39,279 bases of DNA from Streptomyces sp. B93 (GTDB taxonomy: Bacteria > Actinomycetota > Actinomycetes > Streptomycetales > Streptomycetaceae), in contig NZ_JAGPXL010000057.1 of the NCBI RefSeq assembly GCF_018070565.1, positions 1 to 39,279 on the forward strand, written 5' to 3'. Positions 30,740 to 37,263 of this stretch are shown here, piece after piece (within the stretch, counting starts at the first letter, position 1; each line of letters opens with the position of its first letter). Below the pieces are notes generated by a model. It made no database searches, was not told the DNA's origin, and saw only the letters and a list, made by a program, of their open reading frames with translations. Both the position numbers and the translations under genes were made by a program.

Positions 30740-31891
30740 TCAGAACGCCGACACCCCGGTCAACGCCCGCCCGATCACCAGCTTCTGGATCTGGCTGGTG
30801 CCCTCGTAGAGGGTCATCACACGGGCGTCACGCAGCAGCTTGCCCGCCGGGTACTCGTCGATGTAGCCGTAGCCGCCGAAGACCTGGAGGGCGTTGTTGG
30901 CGGCGCGCACGGCGGCCTCGGAGGCGAACAGCTTGGCCTTGGACGCCTCGGTGGTGAAGGGCAGCCCCCGGTCGATCAGGTCGGCGACCCGCCAGGTGAG
31001 CAGCCGCGCGGCGTCCACGTCCACGGCGATGTCGCTGATCAGCTCCTGGACCAGCTGGTGGTGGGCGATGGTCTTCCCGAACTGCTCGCGCTCCCCCGCG
31101 TACTTGACGGCCGCGTCCAGCGCGGCCTGCGCTATGCCGACACAGCCCGCCGCGACCGACATCCGGCCCTTGGCGAGCGCCGACATGGCGACCGAGAAGC
31201 CCTTGCCCTCGGGCGCGAGCATGGCGGAGGCGGGCACCCGGACGTCCTCGAGGACGAGTTCGGCGGTGGCCTGGCCGCGCAGGCCGAGCTTGCCGTGGAT
31301 GGTGCGGCGGGTCAGGCCGGGGGTGTCGGTGGGGACCAGGAAGGCGGAGACGCCCTTGTGGCCGGGGGCGTCGGTGGAGCGGGCGAAGAGCAGGACGACA
31401 TCGGCCCAGGTGCCGTTGGTGATGAACATCTTGGTGCCGTTGATGACGTAGTCGTCGCCGTCGCGGACCGCGCGGGTGGCCAGGTTCCCGGCGTCGGAGC
31501 CGGTGCCGGGCTCGGTGAGGCCGAAGCAGCCGACGTACTCACCGGAGGTGAGGCCGGGCAGCCAGCGGCGCTTGTGCTCCTCGCTCCCCCAGGCGGCGAC
31601 GGTCTTGGCGACCAGGCCGAGGGAGACGGAGACGATGCCGCGCACGGAGGAGTCGCCCCGCCCCAGCTCCTCGGTGACCAGGCAGTACGCGAGGTGGTCG
31701 CCGCCCGAACCGCCGTACTCCTCGTCGATGGTCAGCCCCAGGAAGCCGACCTCGCCGAGCTTCTTGACCACGGAGCGGTCGACCTCCTCGGCGCGGTCCC
31801 AGGCGACGACATGGGGGGCGATCTCGCGCTCCACGAAGTCCCGGGCCAGTCGCCGGACGGCGGTCTGCTCCTCGCTCAGCTCCAGGTCCAT
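30740..31891 (-). CDS. Canonical acyl-CoA dehydrogenase
   Basis: A 383-residue flavoprotein dehydrogenase of the short/medium-chain class. Motifs: CFGLTEPGTGSDAGNLATRA (flavin loop), DYVINGTKMFITNG, and ERKQFG-like EREQFGKTIAHHQLVQEL. The C-terminal YEGTSQIQ contains the canonical catalytic base Glu363, unlike the dehydrogenase at 9655. The N-terminus reads LELSEEQTAVRRLARDFVE, typical of the family. A 5' leader with five degenerate 12-base repeats separates the ATG from the operator at 31968-31984. It is divergent from a TetR gene that probably controls it. Confidence 0.95.
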   Translation of the reverse strand: MDLELSEEQTAVRRLARDFVEREIAPHVVAWDRAEEVDRSVVKKLGEVGFLGLTIDEEYGGSGGDHLAYCLVTEELGRGDSSVRGIVSVSLGLVAKTVAAWGSEEHKRRWLPGLTSGEYVGCFGLTEPGTGSDAGNLATRAVRDGDDYVINGTKMFITNGTWADVVLLFARSTDAPGHKGVSAFLVPTDTPGLTRRTIHGKLGLRGQATAELVLEDVRVPASAMLAPEGKGFSVAMSALAKGRMSVAAGCVGIAQAALDAAVKYAGEREQFGKTIAHHQLVQELISDIAVDVDAARLLTWRVADLIDRGLPFTTEASKAKLFASEAAVRAANNALQVFGGYGYIDEYPAGKLLRDARVMTLYEGTSQIQKLVIGRALTGVSAF

Positions 31892-31906
31892 GCCGAGTCA
31901 CCTCAC

Positions 31907-31964
31907 ACGAGAAATCACACGAGAAATAAGACGAGAAATAAGACGCGAACAGCACACGAGAACA
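31907..31964 (-). repeat. Five 12-base direct repeats in an mRNA leader
   Basis: ACGAGAAAT recurs at 31907, 31919 and 31931, followed by the variants ACGCGAAC at 31943 and ACGAGAACA at 31956: a 12-base period with one 13-base step. The block is A-rich in a very GC-rich genome. It fills the 5' leader of the acyl-CoA dehydrogenase mRNA between its ATG at 31891 and the operator at 31968. Confidence 0.85.
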
Positions 31965-31967
31965 GAA

Positions 31968-31984
31968 AATTAGCACTGCTAGTT
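31968..31984. promoter_or_regulatory. TetR operator in the divergent acyl-CoA dehydrogenase/TetR region
   Basis: On the minus strand the site reads AACTAGCAGTGCTAATT, two 8-base half-sites matching at seven positions. It is 77 bases from the dehydrogenase start and 28 bases from the TetR start. A matching site lies at 37189-37205 before the aldehyde dehydrogenase. Confidence 0.72.
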
Positions 31985-32011
31985 AACTTGCGCAGCCCTA
32001 CTATGTGCGCC

Positions 32012-32674
32012 ATGGCCCGACCGCGCAAGCCCCTGCTCAGCACCGACCGGATCGTCGACACGGCCCGGGAACTCGTGGACGCCGAGGGTCTGGCGGCCGT
32101 CTCCACCCGCCGTCTCGCCGCCGAACTGGGGGTGAGCGGGCCGTCCCTCTACAACCACTTCCGCACCAAGGACGAGATCCTGGAGGCGGTCGCCGACTCG
32201 GTGAGCGCCCAGGTCGACCTGTCGATGTTCGAGGACGGCCGGGACTGGCGGACCGCGCTGCACGACTGGGCGCTGTCCTACCGGGCCGCCCTGCGCGACC
32301 ACCCGAACATCGTCCCCGTGCTCGCCCGCGGCCCCGGCCGCCGCCCCGCCGCGCTGCGCCTGGCCGACGCCGTCTACGGCGCGATGGTCGAGGCGGGCTG
32401 GCCGCCGGCACAGGCCACCTCCATCGGGGCGCTGATGCGGTACTTCATCATGGGCTCGGCGCTCGGCTCCTTCGCCGGGGGCTTCGTGGACGACGCCAGC
32501 GCCTACGACCCGGCCGACTACCCGCACCTCGGCCAGGCCCACCGGCTCGCCGAGCGGCAGGAGAAGGTCGACGAGCGGGCCTTCGAGACCGGCCTCACGG
32601 CGCTGCTGGACGGGCTGGCACAGCACTACGCGCGGCTCGCGCAGGCCGCCTCGGGCTGTGAACGCTCGGGCTGA
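32012..32674 (+). CDS. TetR-family regulator, divergent from acyl-CoA dehydrogenase
   Basis: A 220-residue TetR regulator with a strong HTH: ARPRKPLLSTDRIVDTARELVDAEG, then AAVSTRRLAAELGVSGPSLYNHF (residues about 2-50). The later region HPNIVPVLARGPGRRPAALRLADAVY resembles the TetR C-terminal domain of TetR/TetR_C-type repressors. The ATG at 32012 is chosen; an ATG at 32003 is in frame. It is divergent from the dehydrogenase at 31891 across an operator, and a matching operator precedes the aldehyde dehydrogenase 5 kb away. A large palindrome begins 8 bases after its stop. Confidence 0.9.
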   Translation: MARPRKPLLSTDRIVDTARELVDAEGLAAVSTRRLAAELGVSGPSLYNHFRTKDEILEAVADSVSAQVDLSMFEDGRDWRTALHDWALSYRAALRDHPNIVPVLARGPGRRPAALRLADAVYGAMVEAGWPPAQATSIGALMRYFIMGSALGSFAGGFVDDASAYDPADYPHLGQAHRLAERQEKVDERAFETGLTALLDGLAQHYARLAQAASGCERSG

Positions 32675-32682
32675 ACGCTTCG

Positions 32683-32720
32683 GGCAGGCACGCTTCGGCG
32701 GCTGCCGAAACGTGCCTGCC
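32683..32720. promoter_or_regulatory. 38-base near-perfect palindrome between two regulators
   Basis: GGCAGGCACGCTTCGGC, loop GGCT, then GCCGAAACGTGCCTGCC: 17-base arms with one mismatch. It starts 8 bases after the TetR stop and ends 14 bases before the ATG of the ArsR-like gene at 32735. It may be the TetR terminator, the operator of the next regulator, or both. Confidence 0.8.
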
Positions 32721-32734
32721 GCATGCTGGGAGCC

Positions 32735-33445
32735 ATGACCACCAGGGACGTACGCGCACCGGGCCTCGCCGCGCTCGCCGGGCTGCTCGCCGACGAGACC
32801 CGGGCCGCCTGTCTGCTGGCGCTGCTCGACGGGCGGGCCTGGACCGCCGGGGAACTGGCCCGGCACGCGCGCGTGGCCCCGTCCACGCTGAGCGAGCACC
32901 TCGGCAAGCTGATCGCGGGCGGACTGCTCACCGAGGAACGCCAGGGGCGGCACCGGTACGTACGGCTGGCCGGCGCGCGCGTGGCGCAACTCGTCGAGGA
33001 ACTCGCCGCCCAGGTCGCGCCGGAGTCCGTGGCGCCGCCGCGCACCCTGCGGGAGTCCAGCGCCGGGTCGGCGATGGCCCGGGGCCGCACCTGCTACGAC
33101 CATCTCGCCGGGCGGCTCGGCATCGTGGTCACCGACGCGCTCACCACGCGCGGGCTGCTCGTCCAGGACACCGGGTTCGCGCTCACGGAGGCGGGCCTCG
33201 GGTGGTTCGACGCCACCGGCATCGCCCTCGACCGCCGCGGCCGCCGCCCACTGGCCCGCGCCTGCCTCGACTGGACCGAGCGCCGCCCCCACCTCGCGGG
33301 CGCCGCGGGCGCGGCCCTGTGCGGGCACGCGCTCGACGCCGGGTGGTGCGTACGGGTCGGCTCCGAGCGCGCGGTGAAGGTGACGGCGGCCGGTGAGCGG
33401 GCCCTCGGCGAGCTGCTGGGCCTGGAGCCGTCCGCGCTGCGCTGA
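32735..33445 (+). CDS. ArsR-like winged-helix regulator
   Basis: A 236-residue protein with an N-terminal ArsR-type winged helix: LAALAGLLADETRAACLLALLDGRAWTAGELARHARV, then APSTLSEHLGKLIAGGLLTEERQGRHRYVRL (residues about 10-78). It has a long C-terminal domain (LRESSAGSAMARGRTCYDHLAGRLGIVVTDAL region) that is not a metal-binding loop of small ArsR proteins, so it probably senses an organic ligand or a protein. The ATG at 32735 has GGGAG upstream; an ATG 12 bases earlier overlaps the palindrome's edge. The EamA exporter follows after 64 bases on the same strand and is its likely target. Confidence 0.88.
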   Translation: MTTRDVRAPGLAALAGLLADETRAACLLALLDGRAWTAGELARHARVAPSTLSEHLGKLIAGGLLTEERQGRHRYVRLAGARVAQLVEELAAQVAPESVAPPRTLRESSAGSAMARGRTCYDHLAGRLGIVVTDALTTRGLLVQDTGFALTEAGLGWFDATGIALDRRGRRPLARACLDWTERRPHLAGAAGAALCGHALDAGWCVRVGSERAVKVTAAGERALGELLGLEPSALR

Positions 33446-33509
33446 GCCGTCGTCGTACCCGTCCGAAAACCGCGAGCCCTCCGCCGCCCTCCTCCCTAAC
33501 CTCTGGAGC

Positions 33510-34514
33510 ATGATGCACACCGCCCCGTCCCGGCCCTCCCGCGCCCGGCTCCTCGCCACCGGCGCCGCCGTGGTCACCGTCGTCCTGTGGGCCTCCGCCT
33601 TCGTCTCCATCCGCAGCGCGGGCGAGATGTACTCGCCGGGCGCGCTGGCACTGGGGCGGCTGCTGGCCGGGGCGCTGGTGCTCGGGGCGATCTGTCTGGT
33701 CCGGCGGGAGGGGCTGCCGCCGCGGACCGCCTGGCGTGGGATCGCGATATCCGGCGTGCTGTGGTTCGGCTTCTACAGCGTGGCCCTGAACTGGGGCGAA
33801 CAGCAGGTGGACGCGGGCACCGCCGCCCTGGTGGTGAACATTGGCCCCCTGCTGATCGCGCTGCTCGGCACCCGGCTGCTCGGCGACCCGATGCCGCCGC
33901 GGCTGCTGGCAGGCATGGCGGTGTCGTTCGCGGGCGCGGTGACGGTGGGGCTGTCGATGTCGGGCGAGGGCGGCGCCTCAGTGCTCGGCGTGGTGCTGTG
34001 CCTGCTCGCCGCGATCGCCTACGCGGGCGGTGTGGTCGCCCAGAAGCCCACGCTGGGGCGGGCCAGCGCGCTCCAGGTGACGACGTACGGCTGTCTGGTC
34101 GGCGCCGTGTGCTGTCTGCCGTTCGCCGGGCAACTGGTCCGGGAGACGGCCGACGCCCCGGTCACGGCCACGCTGAACATGGTCTACCTGGGCGTCTTCC
34201 CGCTCGCGCTCGCCTTCACGACCTGGGCGTACGCCCTCGCCCGCACGACGGCCAGCCGCATGGGCGCGACGACATACGCGGTGCCCGCACTGGTCGTCCT
34301 GATGTCGTGGCTGGCGCTGGGCGAGGTGCCGGGGGCACTGACGCTGGTGGGCGGCGCGCTGTGCCTGGCGGGAGTGGCGGTCTCACGATCCCGACAGCGG
34401 ATCAGCACCCCCAGGGGCGCGGGGCCGCAGACACATGCGGCTCCGCCGCGGGGCGCGCCCGGCCACGACGAACCCGCAGCCGAACAACGACGCACCACCC
34501 CCACACACTCCTGA
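33510..34514 (+). CDS. EamA/DMT-family exporter with a repeat-derived tail
   Basis: A 334-residue drug/metabolite transporter with ten transmembrane segments in two EamA halves (LWASAFVSIRSAGEMYSPGALALGRLLAGALV at the start; MVYLGVFPLALAFTTWAYALARTTASRMGATTYAVPALVVLMSWLALGE in the second half). The start codons ATGATG lie after GGAG, so the second ATG (33513) may be the one used. The last about 35 residues (from ISTPRGAGPQ onward) are hydrophilic and are encoded by a copy of the dispersed repeat at 34410-34500, which has extended the reading frame. The substrate is unknown. It is probably co-regulated with the ArsR-like gene before it. Confidence 0.92.
   Translation: MMHTAPSRPSRARLLATGAAVVTVVLWASAFVSIRSAGEMYSPGALALGRLLAGALVLGAICLVRREGLPPRTAWRGIAISGVLWFGFYSVALNWGEQQVDAGTAALVVNIGPLLIALLGTRLLGDPMPPRLLAGMAVSFAGAVTVGLSMSGEGGASVLGVVLCLLAAIAYAGGVVAQKPTLGRASALQVTTYGCLVGAVCCLPFAGQLVRETADAPVTATLNMVYLGVFPLALAFTTWAYALARTTASRMGATTYAVPALVVLMSWLALGEVPGALTLVGGALCLAGVAVSRSRQRISTPRGAGPQTHAAPPRGAPGHDEPAAEQRRTTPTHS
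34410..34500. repeat. Dispersed Streptomyces repeat inside the exporter's 3' end
   Basis: CCCCCAGGGGCGCGGGGCC, a central CATGCGGCTCCGCCGCGGGG, and then CCACGACGAACCCGCAGCC follow the order I remember for a longer form of the dispersed Streptomyces repeat. It lies inside the reading frame of the exporter and supplies its C-terminal tail. Boundaries are approximate. Confidence 0.6.
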
Positions 34515-34518
34515 CCGG

Positions 34519-35604
34519 TCAGAACAGCACCAACGCCCGCCCGCCCTTCCCCGCGACCATGTTCTCGAACGCCGCCGGAATCCCGTCCAACGCGATCCGC
34601 TCGGTGACCAGCGCGCTGAGATCGAACCGCCCCCCACGGATGTGCTCCCCGATGACCGGCAGGTCCCGGGCCGGGTCGGAGTCCCCGTAGACGCACCCCG
34701 TCAGGGTGCGCCCCCAGTGGAAGATCTCCAGCGCGTTGAAGGTGACCTGCTGGTCCTTGCCGCCGATGCCCACGACCGTGGTGCGGCCACCGCGCCGGGT
34801 GGACTCCCAGGCCGCGCGGATGGTGACCGCACGCCCCACGCACTCCACGGCGACGTCGACGCCCTGCTTGCCGGTGAGCGCGCGGATCTGACGGGGCGTG
34901 GTGTCGGAGGCGACGACGTAGTCGGTCGCGCCCGCGGCGCGGGCCAGTTCCTCCTTCTCCGGGGAGACGTCGACCGCGACGATCTTCGACGCCCCCGCGA
35001 TCCGCGCGGCCTGGAGCGCGGCGAGCCCGACCCCGCCGACCCCGAACACGGCGACCGTCTCGCCGGGCCGCACCCGCGCCGAGTTGTGGACGGCCCCGTA
35101 CCCGGTGAGCACCGCGCAGCCCAGCAGCGCCGCGTCGGTCAGCTCAACCCCGGCCGGGGCGGGCAGCGCACAGCTGACGGGGATCACCGTCTCCTCGGCG
35201 AACGCGGCGACGTTCAGCCCGGGATGCAGTGCGGCGCCGTCGGAGGCACGGCGGGCGTGCACGTTGGCCGCACCGCTGAGGGCGTGGGCGCACAGCCACA
35301 CCTCGCCGCGCGCGCAGGCCGGGCAGCCGCCGCAGGACGGCGCCCAGTTGAGGACGACGGTGTCGCCGGGGGCGTACTCGGTGACGCCCTCCCCCACGGC
35401 GGTCACCGTGCCCGCGCCCTCATGGCCGAGGACGGCCGGGAGCGGCACGCTCAGGGTGCCGTTGGACAGGGACAGGTCGGAGTGGCAGACCCCGGCGGCG
35501 GCGAGCCGGACCCGGAGCTGCCCGGGGCCAGGGTCGGGCAGCTCGATCCCGGTGATCTCCAGTGGGGCTCCGACGGCGGGCACGACGGCGGCGCGGACAA
35601 CCAT
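34519..35604 (-). CDS. Zinc-dependent alcohol dehydrogenase (MDR)
   Basis: A 361-residue zinc-dependent medium-chain dehydrogenase. Catalytic zinc ligands are in GVCHSDL (near 38-44) and GHEGAG (near 60-65), with a third Cys in LLGCAVLTGYGAVHNSARV. The structural zinc lobe has CGGCPACARGEVWLC with four Cys. The cofactor loop is VFGVGGVGLAALQAARIAGA and the following VDVSPEK carries the Asp typical of NAD use. The layout resembles class III-type and mycothiol-linked formaldehyde dehydrogenases, but aryl or aliphatic alcohol oxidation is as likely. It follows the aldehyde dehydrogenase on the same strand after a structured 156-base gap, so alcohol and aldehyde oxidation may be consecutive steps. 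Confidence 0.9.
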   Translation of the reverse strand: MVVRAAVVPAVGAPLEITGIELPDPGPGQLRVRLAAAGVCHSDLSLSNGTLSVPLPAVLGHEGAGTVTAVGEGVTEYAPGDTVVLNWAPSCGGCPACARGEVWLCAHALSGAANVHARRASDGAALHPGLNVAAFAEETVIPVSCALPAPAGVELTDAALLGCAVLTGYGAVHNSARVRPGETVAVFGVGGVGLAALQAARIAGASKIVAVDVSPEKEELARAAGATDYVVASDTTPRQIRALTGKQGVDVAVECVGRAVTIRAAWESTRRGGRTTVVGIGGKDQQVTFNALEIFHWGRTLTGCVYGDSDPARDLPVIGEHIRGGRFDLSALVTERIALDGIPAAFENMVAGKGGRALVLF

Positions 35605-35657
35605 GGTTTACGCAACTCTCCTGTGGACGGCGTACGGCAACGGGGCTGGGGCGGGTC

Positions 35658-35752
35658 GCGAAAGTCCCCTCGTCCGCCCGGAGGGCGGGCCGAGCGGCGT
35701 CCGGTGCGTGCTCTCGGCGTGCCGGGCGTCGGGCGGCAGGCGGGACTTTCGC
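35658..35752. repeat. 95-base element bounded by perfect 11-base inverted repeats
   Basis: GCGAAAGTCCC at 35658-35668 and GGGACTTTCGC at 35742-35752 are perfect inverted repeats enclosing 73 GC-rich bases with at least one inner hairpin (CCGCCC-GGA-GGGCGG). It fills most of the gap between the aldehyde dehydrogenase stop (8 bases away) and the alcohol dehydrogenase start (53 bases away). It is either a structured intercistronic RNA or a small MITE-like element; no target duplication was identified. Confidence 0.75.
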
Positions 35753-35760
35753 AACACGCC

Positions 35761-37149
35761 CTAGAACTGGAGGGACTTGGTCTGGAGGTACTCGGTGAGG
35801 CCGTGCACGCCGAGTTCGCGGCCGACGCCGGACTGCTTGTAGCCGCCGAACGGCGCGAGCGGGTTGAACCGGCCGCCGTTGATGTCGACCTGCCCGGTGT
35901 CCATCCGCAGCGCGAAGGCCACCGCCTCCGCCTCGTCGCCCGCCCAGACGGCGCCCGCGAGGCCGTACACCGTGCCGTTGGCGATGCGCAGGGCGTCCTC
36001 CTCGTCCTCGTAGCGCAGGATCGACAAGACGGGGCCGAAGATCTCCTCCTGGGCGATGGTCATGTCCTCGGTGACGTCGGCGAAGACGGTCGGGCTGACG
36101 TAGTAGCCCTGCTCGCGCGGTGCCTCCGGGCCGCCCGCGACCAGCCGGGCTCCCTCGGCGACGCCCTTCTCGATGTAGCCGCGCACCCGTTCCTGCTGCT
36201 TGGCGTTGACGACGGGGCCGATCCGGTCGCCGTACTTGGCGGCGGCCTGCGCGGCCAGCTCCACGGCCTCGTCGTACTGGTCGCGGTGGACCAGCATCCG
36301 GGTCCAGGCGCTGCACGTCTGGCCGGAGTTGGACATGACGTTGGCGACGCCGACGTTGACGGCCTTGGCCAGGTCGGCGCTGGGCAGGATGACGTTGGCG
36401 GACTTGCCGCCCAGTTCGAGGGCGACCCGCTTGACGGCCGCCGCGGCGACGGCGCCGATGCGGCGGCCGACGGCGGTGGAGCCGGTGAAGGAGACCAGGT
36501 CGACGTCCGGGTGCTCGGCGAGGGCCTGGCCCGCGACTGGGCCGAGGCCGGTGACGAGGTTGAAGACCCCGGCCGGGACGCCCGCCTCGTGCACGGCCTC
36601 CGCGAAGAGCTGGGCGACCAGCGGGGTGTCCTCGGCGGGCTTGAGGACGACCGTGCAGCCCGCGGCGAGCGCCGGGGCGACCTTGGCGACGATCTGGTGC
36701 AGGGGGTAGTTCCAGGGGGTGATCGCCGCGACCACGCCGACCGGTTCCTGGCGGACGGTGGAGTTGCCGACCTTCTCCTCGTAGGAGTACGTCGCCGCCA
36801 GCTCGGCGTAGGAGCCCGCGACGGCGATGGGGGCGCCCGCGTGGACGCTCTGCGCGAACTTCAGCGGCGCGCCGAGTTCGGCGCTCACCGTCTCGGCGAT
36901 CTCCTCCTTGCGGGCGACCAGGACGTCCCGCAGGGCGGTCAGTCGGGCGGCGCGCTCGGCGGGCGGGGTGGCGGCCCAGCCGGGGAAGGCGGCGCGGGCG
37001 GCGCGTACGGCGGTGTCGACGTCCAGGGCGGTGCCCGCGGGGACCTGGCCGATCACCTGCTCGTCGGCCGGGTTCACGACGTCGATGGTGTCGCGCCCCT
37101 CGGCGGGGCGCCAGGCGCCGTCGATGTACATGCCGTCATGTGCCTTCAT
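35761..37149 (-). CDS. NAD(P)-dependent aldehyde dehydrogenase
   Basis: A 462-residue aldehyde dehydrogenase. The cofactor region contains AAITPWNYPLHQIVAKVAPALAAG (142-165) and FTGSTAVGRRIG (221-232). The general base Glu245 is in LELGGKSAN and the nucleophile Cys279 in NSGQTCSAWTR. The C-terminal end has EEIFGPVLSI and NPLAPFGGYKQSGVGRELG. The ATG at 37149 has GGAGGGG upstream. The TetR-type site at 37189-37205, 39 bases upstream, matches the operator of the acyl-CoA dehydrogenase at 31891. It heads an aldehyde-alcohol dehydrogenase pair. The substrate is unknown. Confidence 0.94.
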   Translation of the reverse strand: MKAHDGMYIDGAWRPAEGRDTIDVVNPADEQVIGQVPAGTALDVDTAVRAARAAFPGWAATPPAERAARLTALRDVLVARKEEIAETVSAELGAPLKFAQSVHAGAPIAVAGSYAELAATYSYEEKVGNSTVRQEPVGVVAAITPWNYPLHQIVAKVAPALAAGCTVVLKPAEDTPLVAQLFAEAVHEAGVPAGVFNLVTGLGPVAGQALAEHPDVDLVSFTGSTAVGRRIGAVAAAAVKRVALELGGKSANVILPSADLAKAVNVGVANVMSNSGQTCSAWTRMLVHRDQYDEAVELAAQAAAKYGDRIGPVVNAKQQERVRGYIEKGVAEGARLVAGGPEAPREQGYYVSPTVFADVTEDMTIAQEEIFGPVLSILRYEDEEDALRIANGTVYGLAGAVWAGDEAEAVAFALRMDTGQVDINGGRFNPLAPFGGYKQSGVGRELGVHGLTEYLQTKSLQF

Positions 37150-37188
37150 CGTGTTCCCCTCCGGGCGGGCCTCGTCGTCCGGACCCCA

Positions 37189-37205
37189 AACTAGCGCCGT
37201 TAGTT
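37189..37205. promoter_or_regulatory. TetR operator upstream of the aldehyde dehydrogenase
   Basis: AACTAGCGCCGTTAGTT, two 8-base half-sites with one mismatch, 39 bases upstream of the ATG at 37149. It matches the site at 31968-31984 in spacing and half-site (AACTAGC), so the TetR at 32012 is the likely shared repressor. Confidence 0.7.
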
Positions 37206-37263
37206 TTCCGGCACCAGGGGCATCCGCCATGGCACGGCTCACCCTGCCCGAGCGGCCCGGGTC

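Noticed and set aside
31907..31964. A CRISPR array.
   Set aside because: The repeats are 9-12 bases with no spacers of CRISPR size and no cas genes are present.
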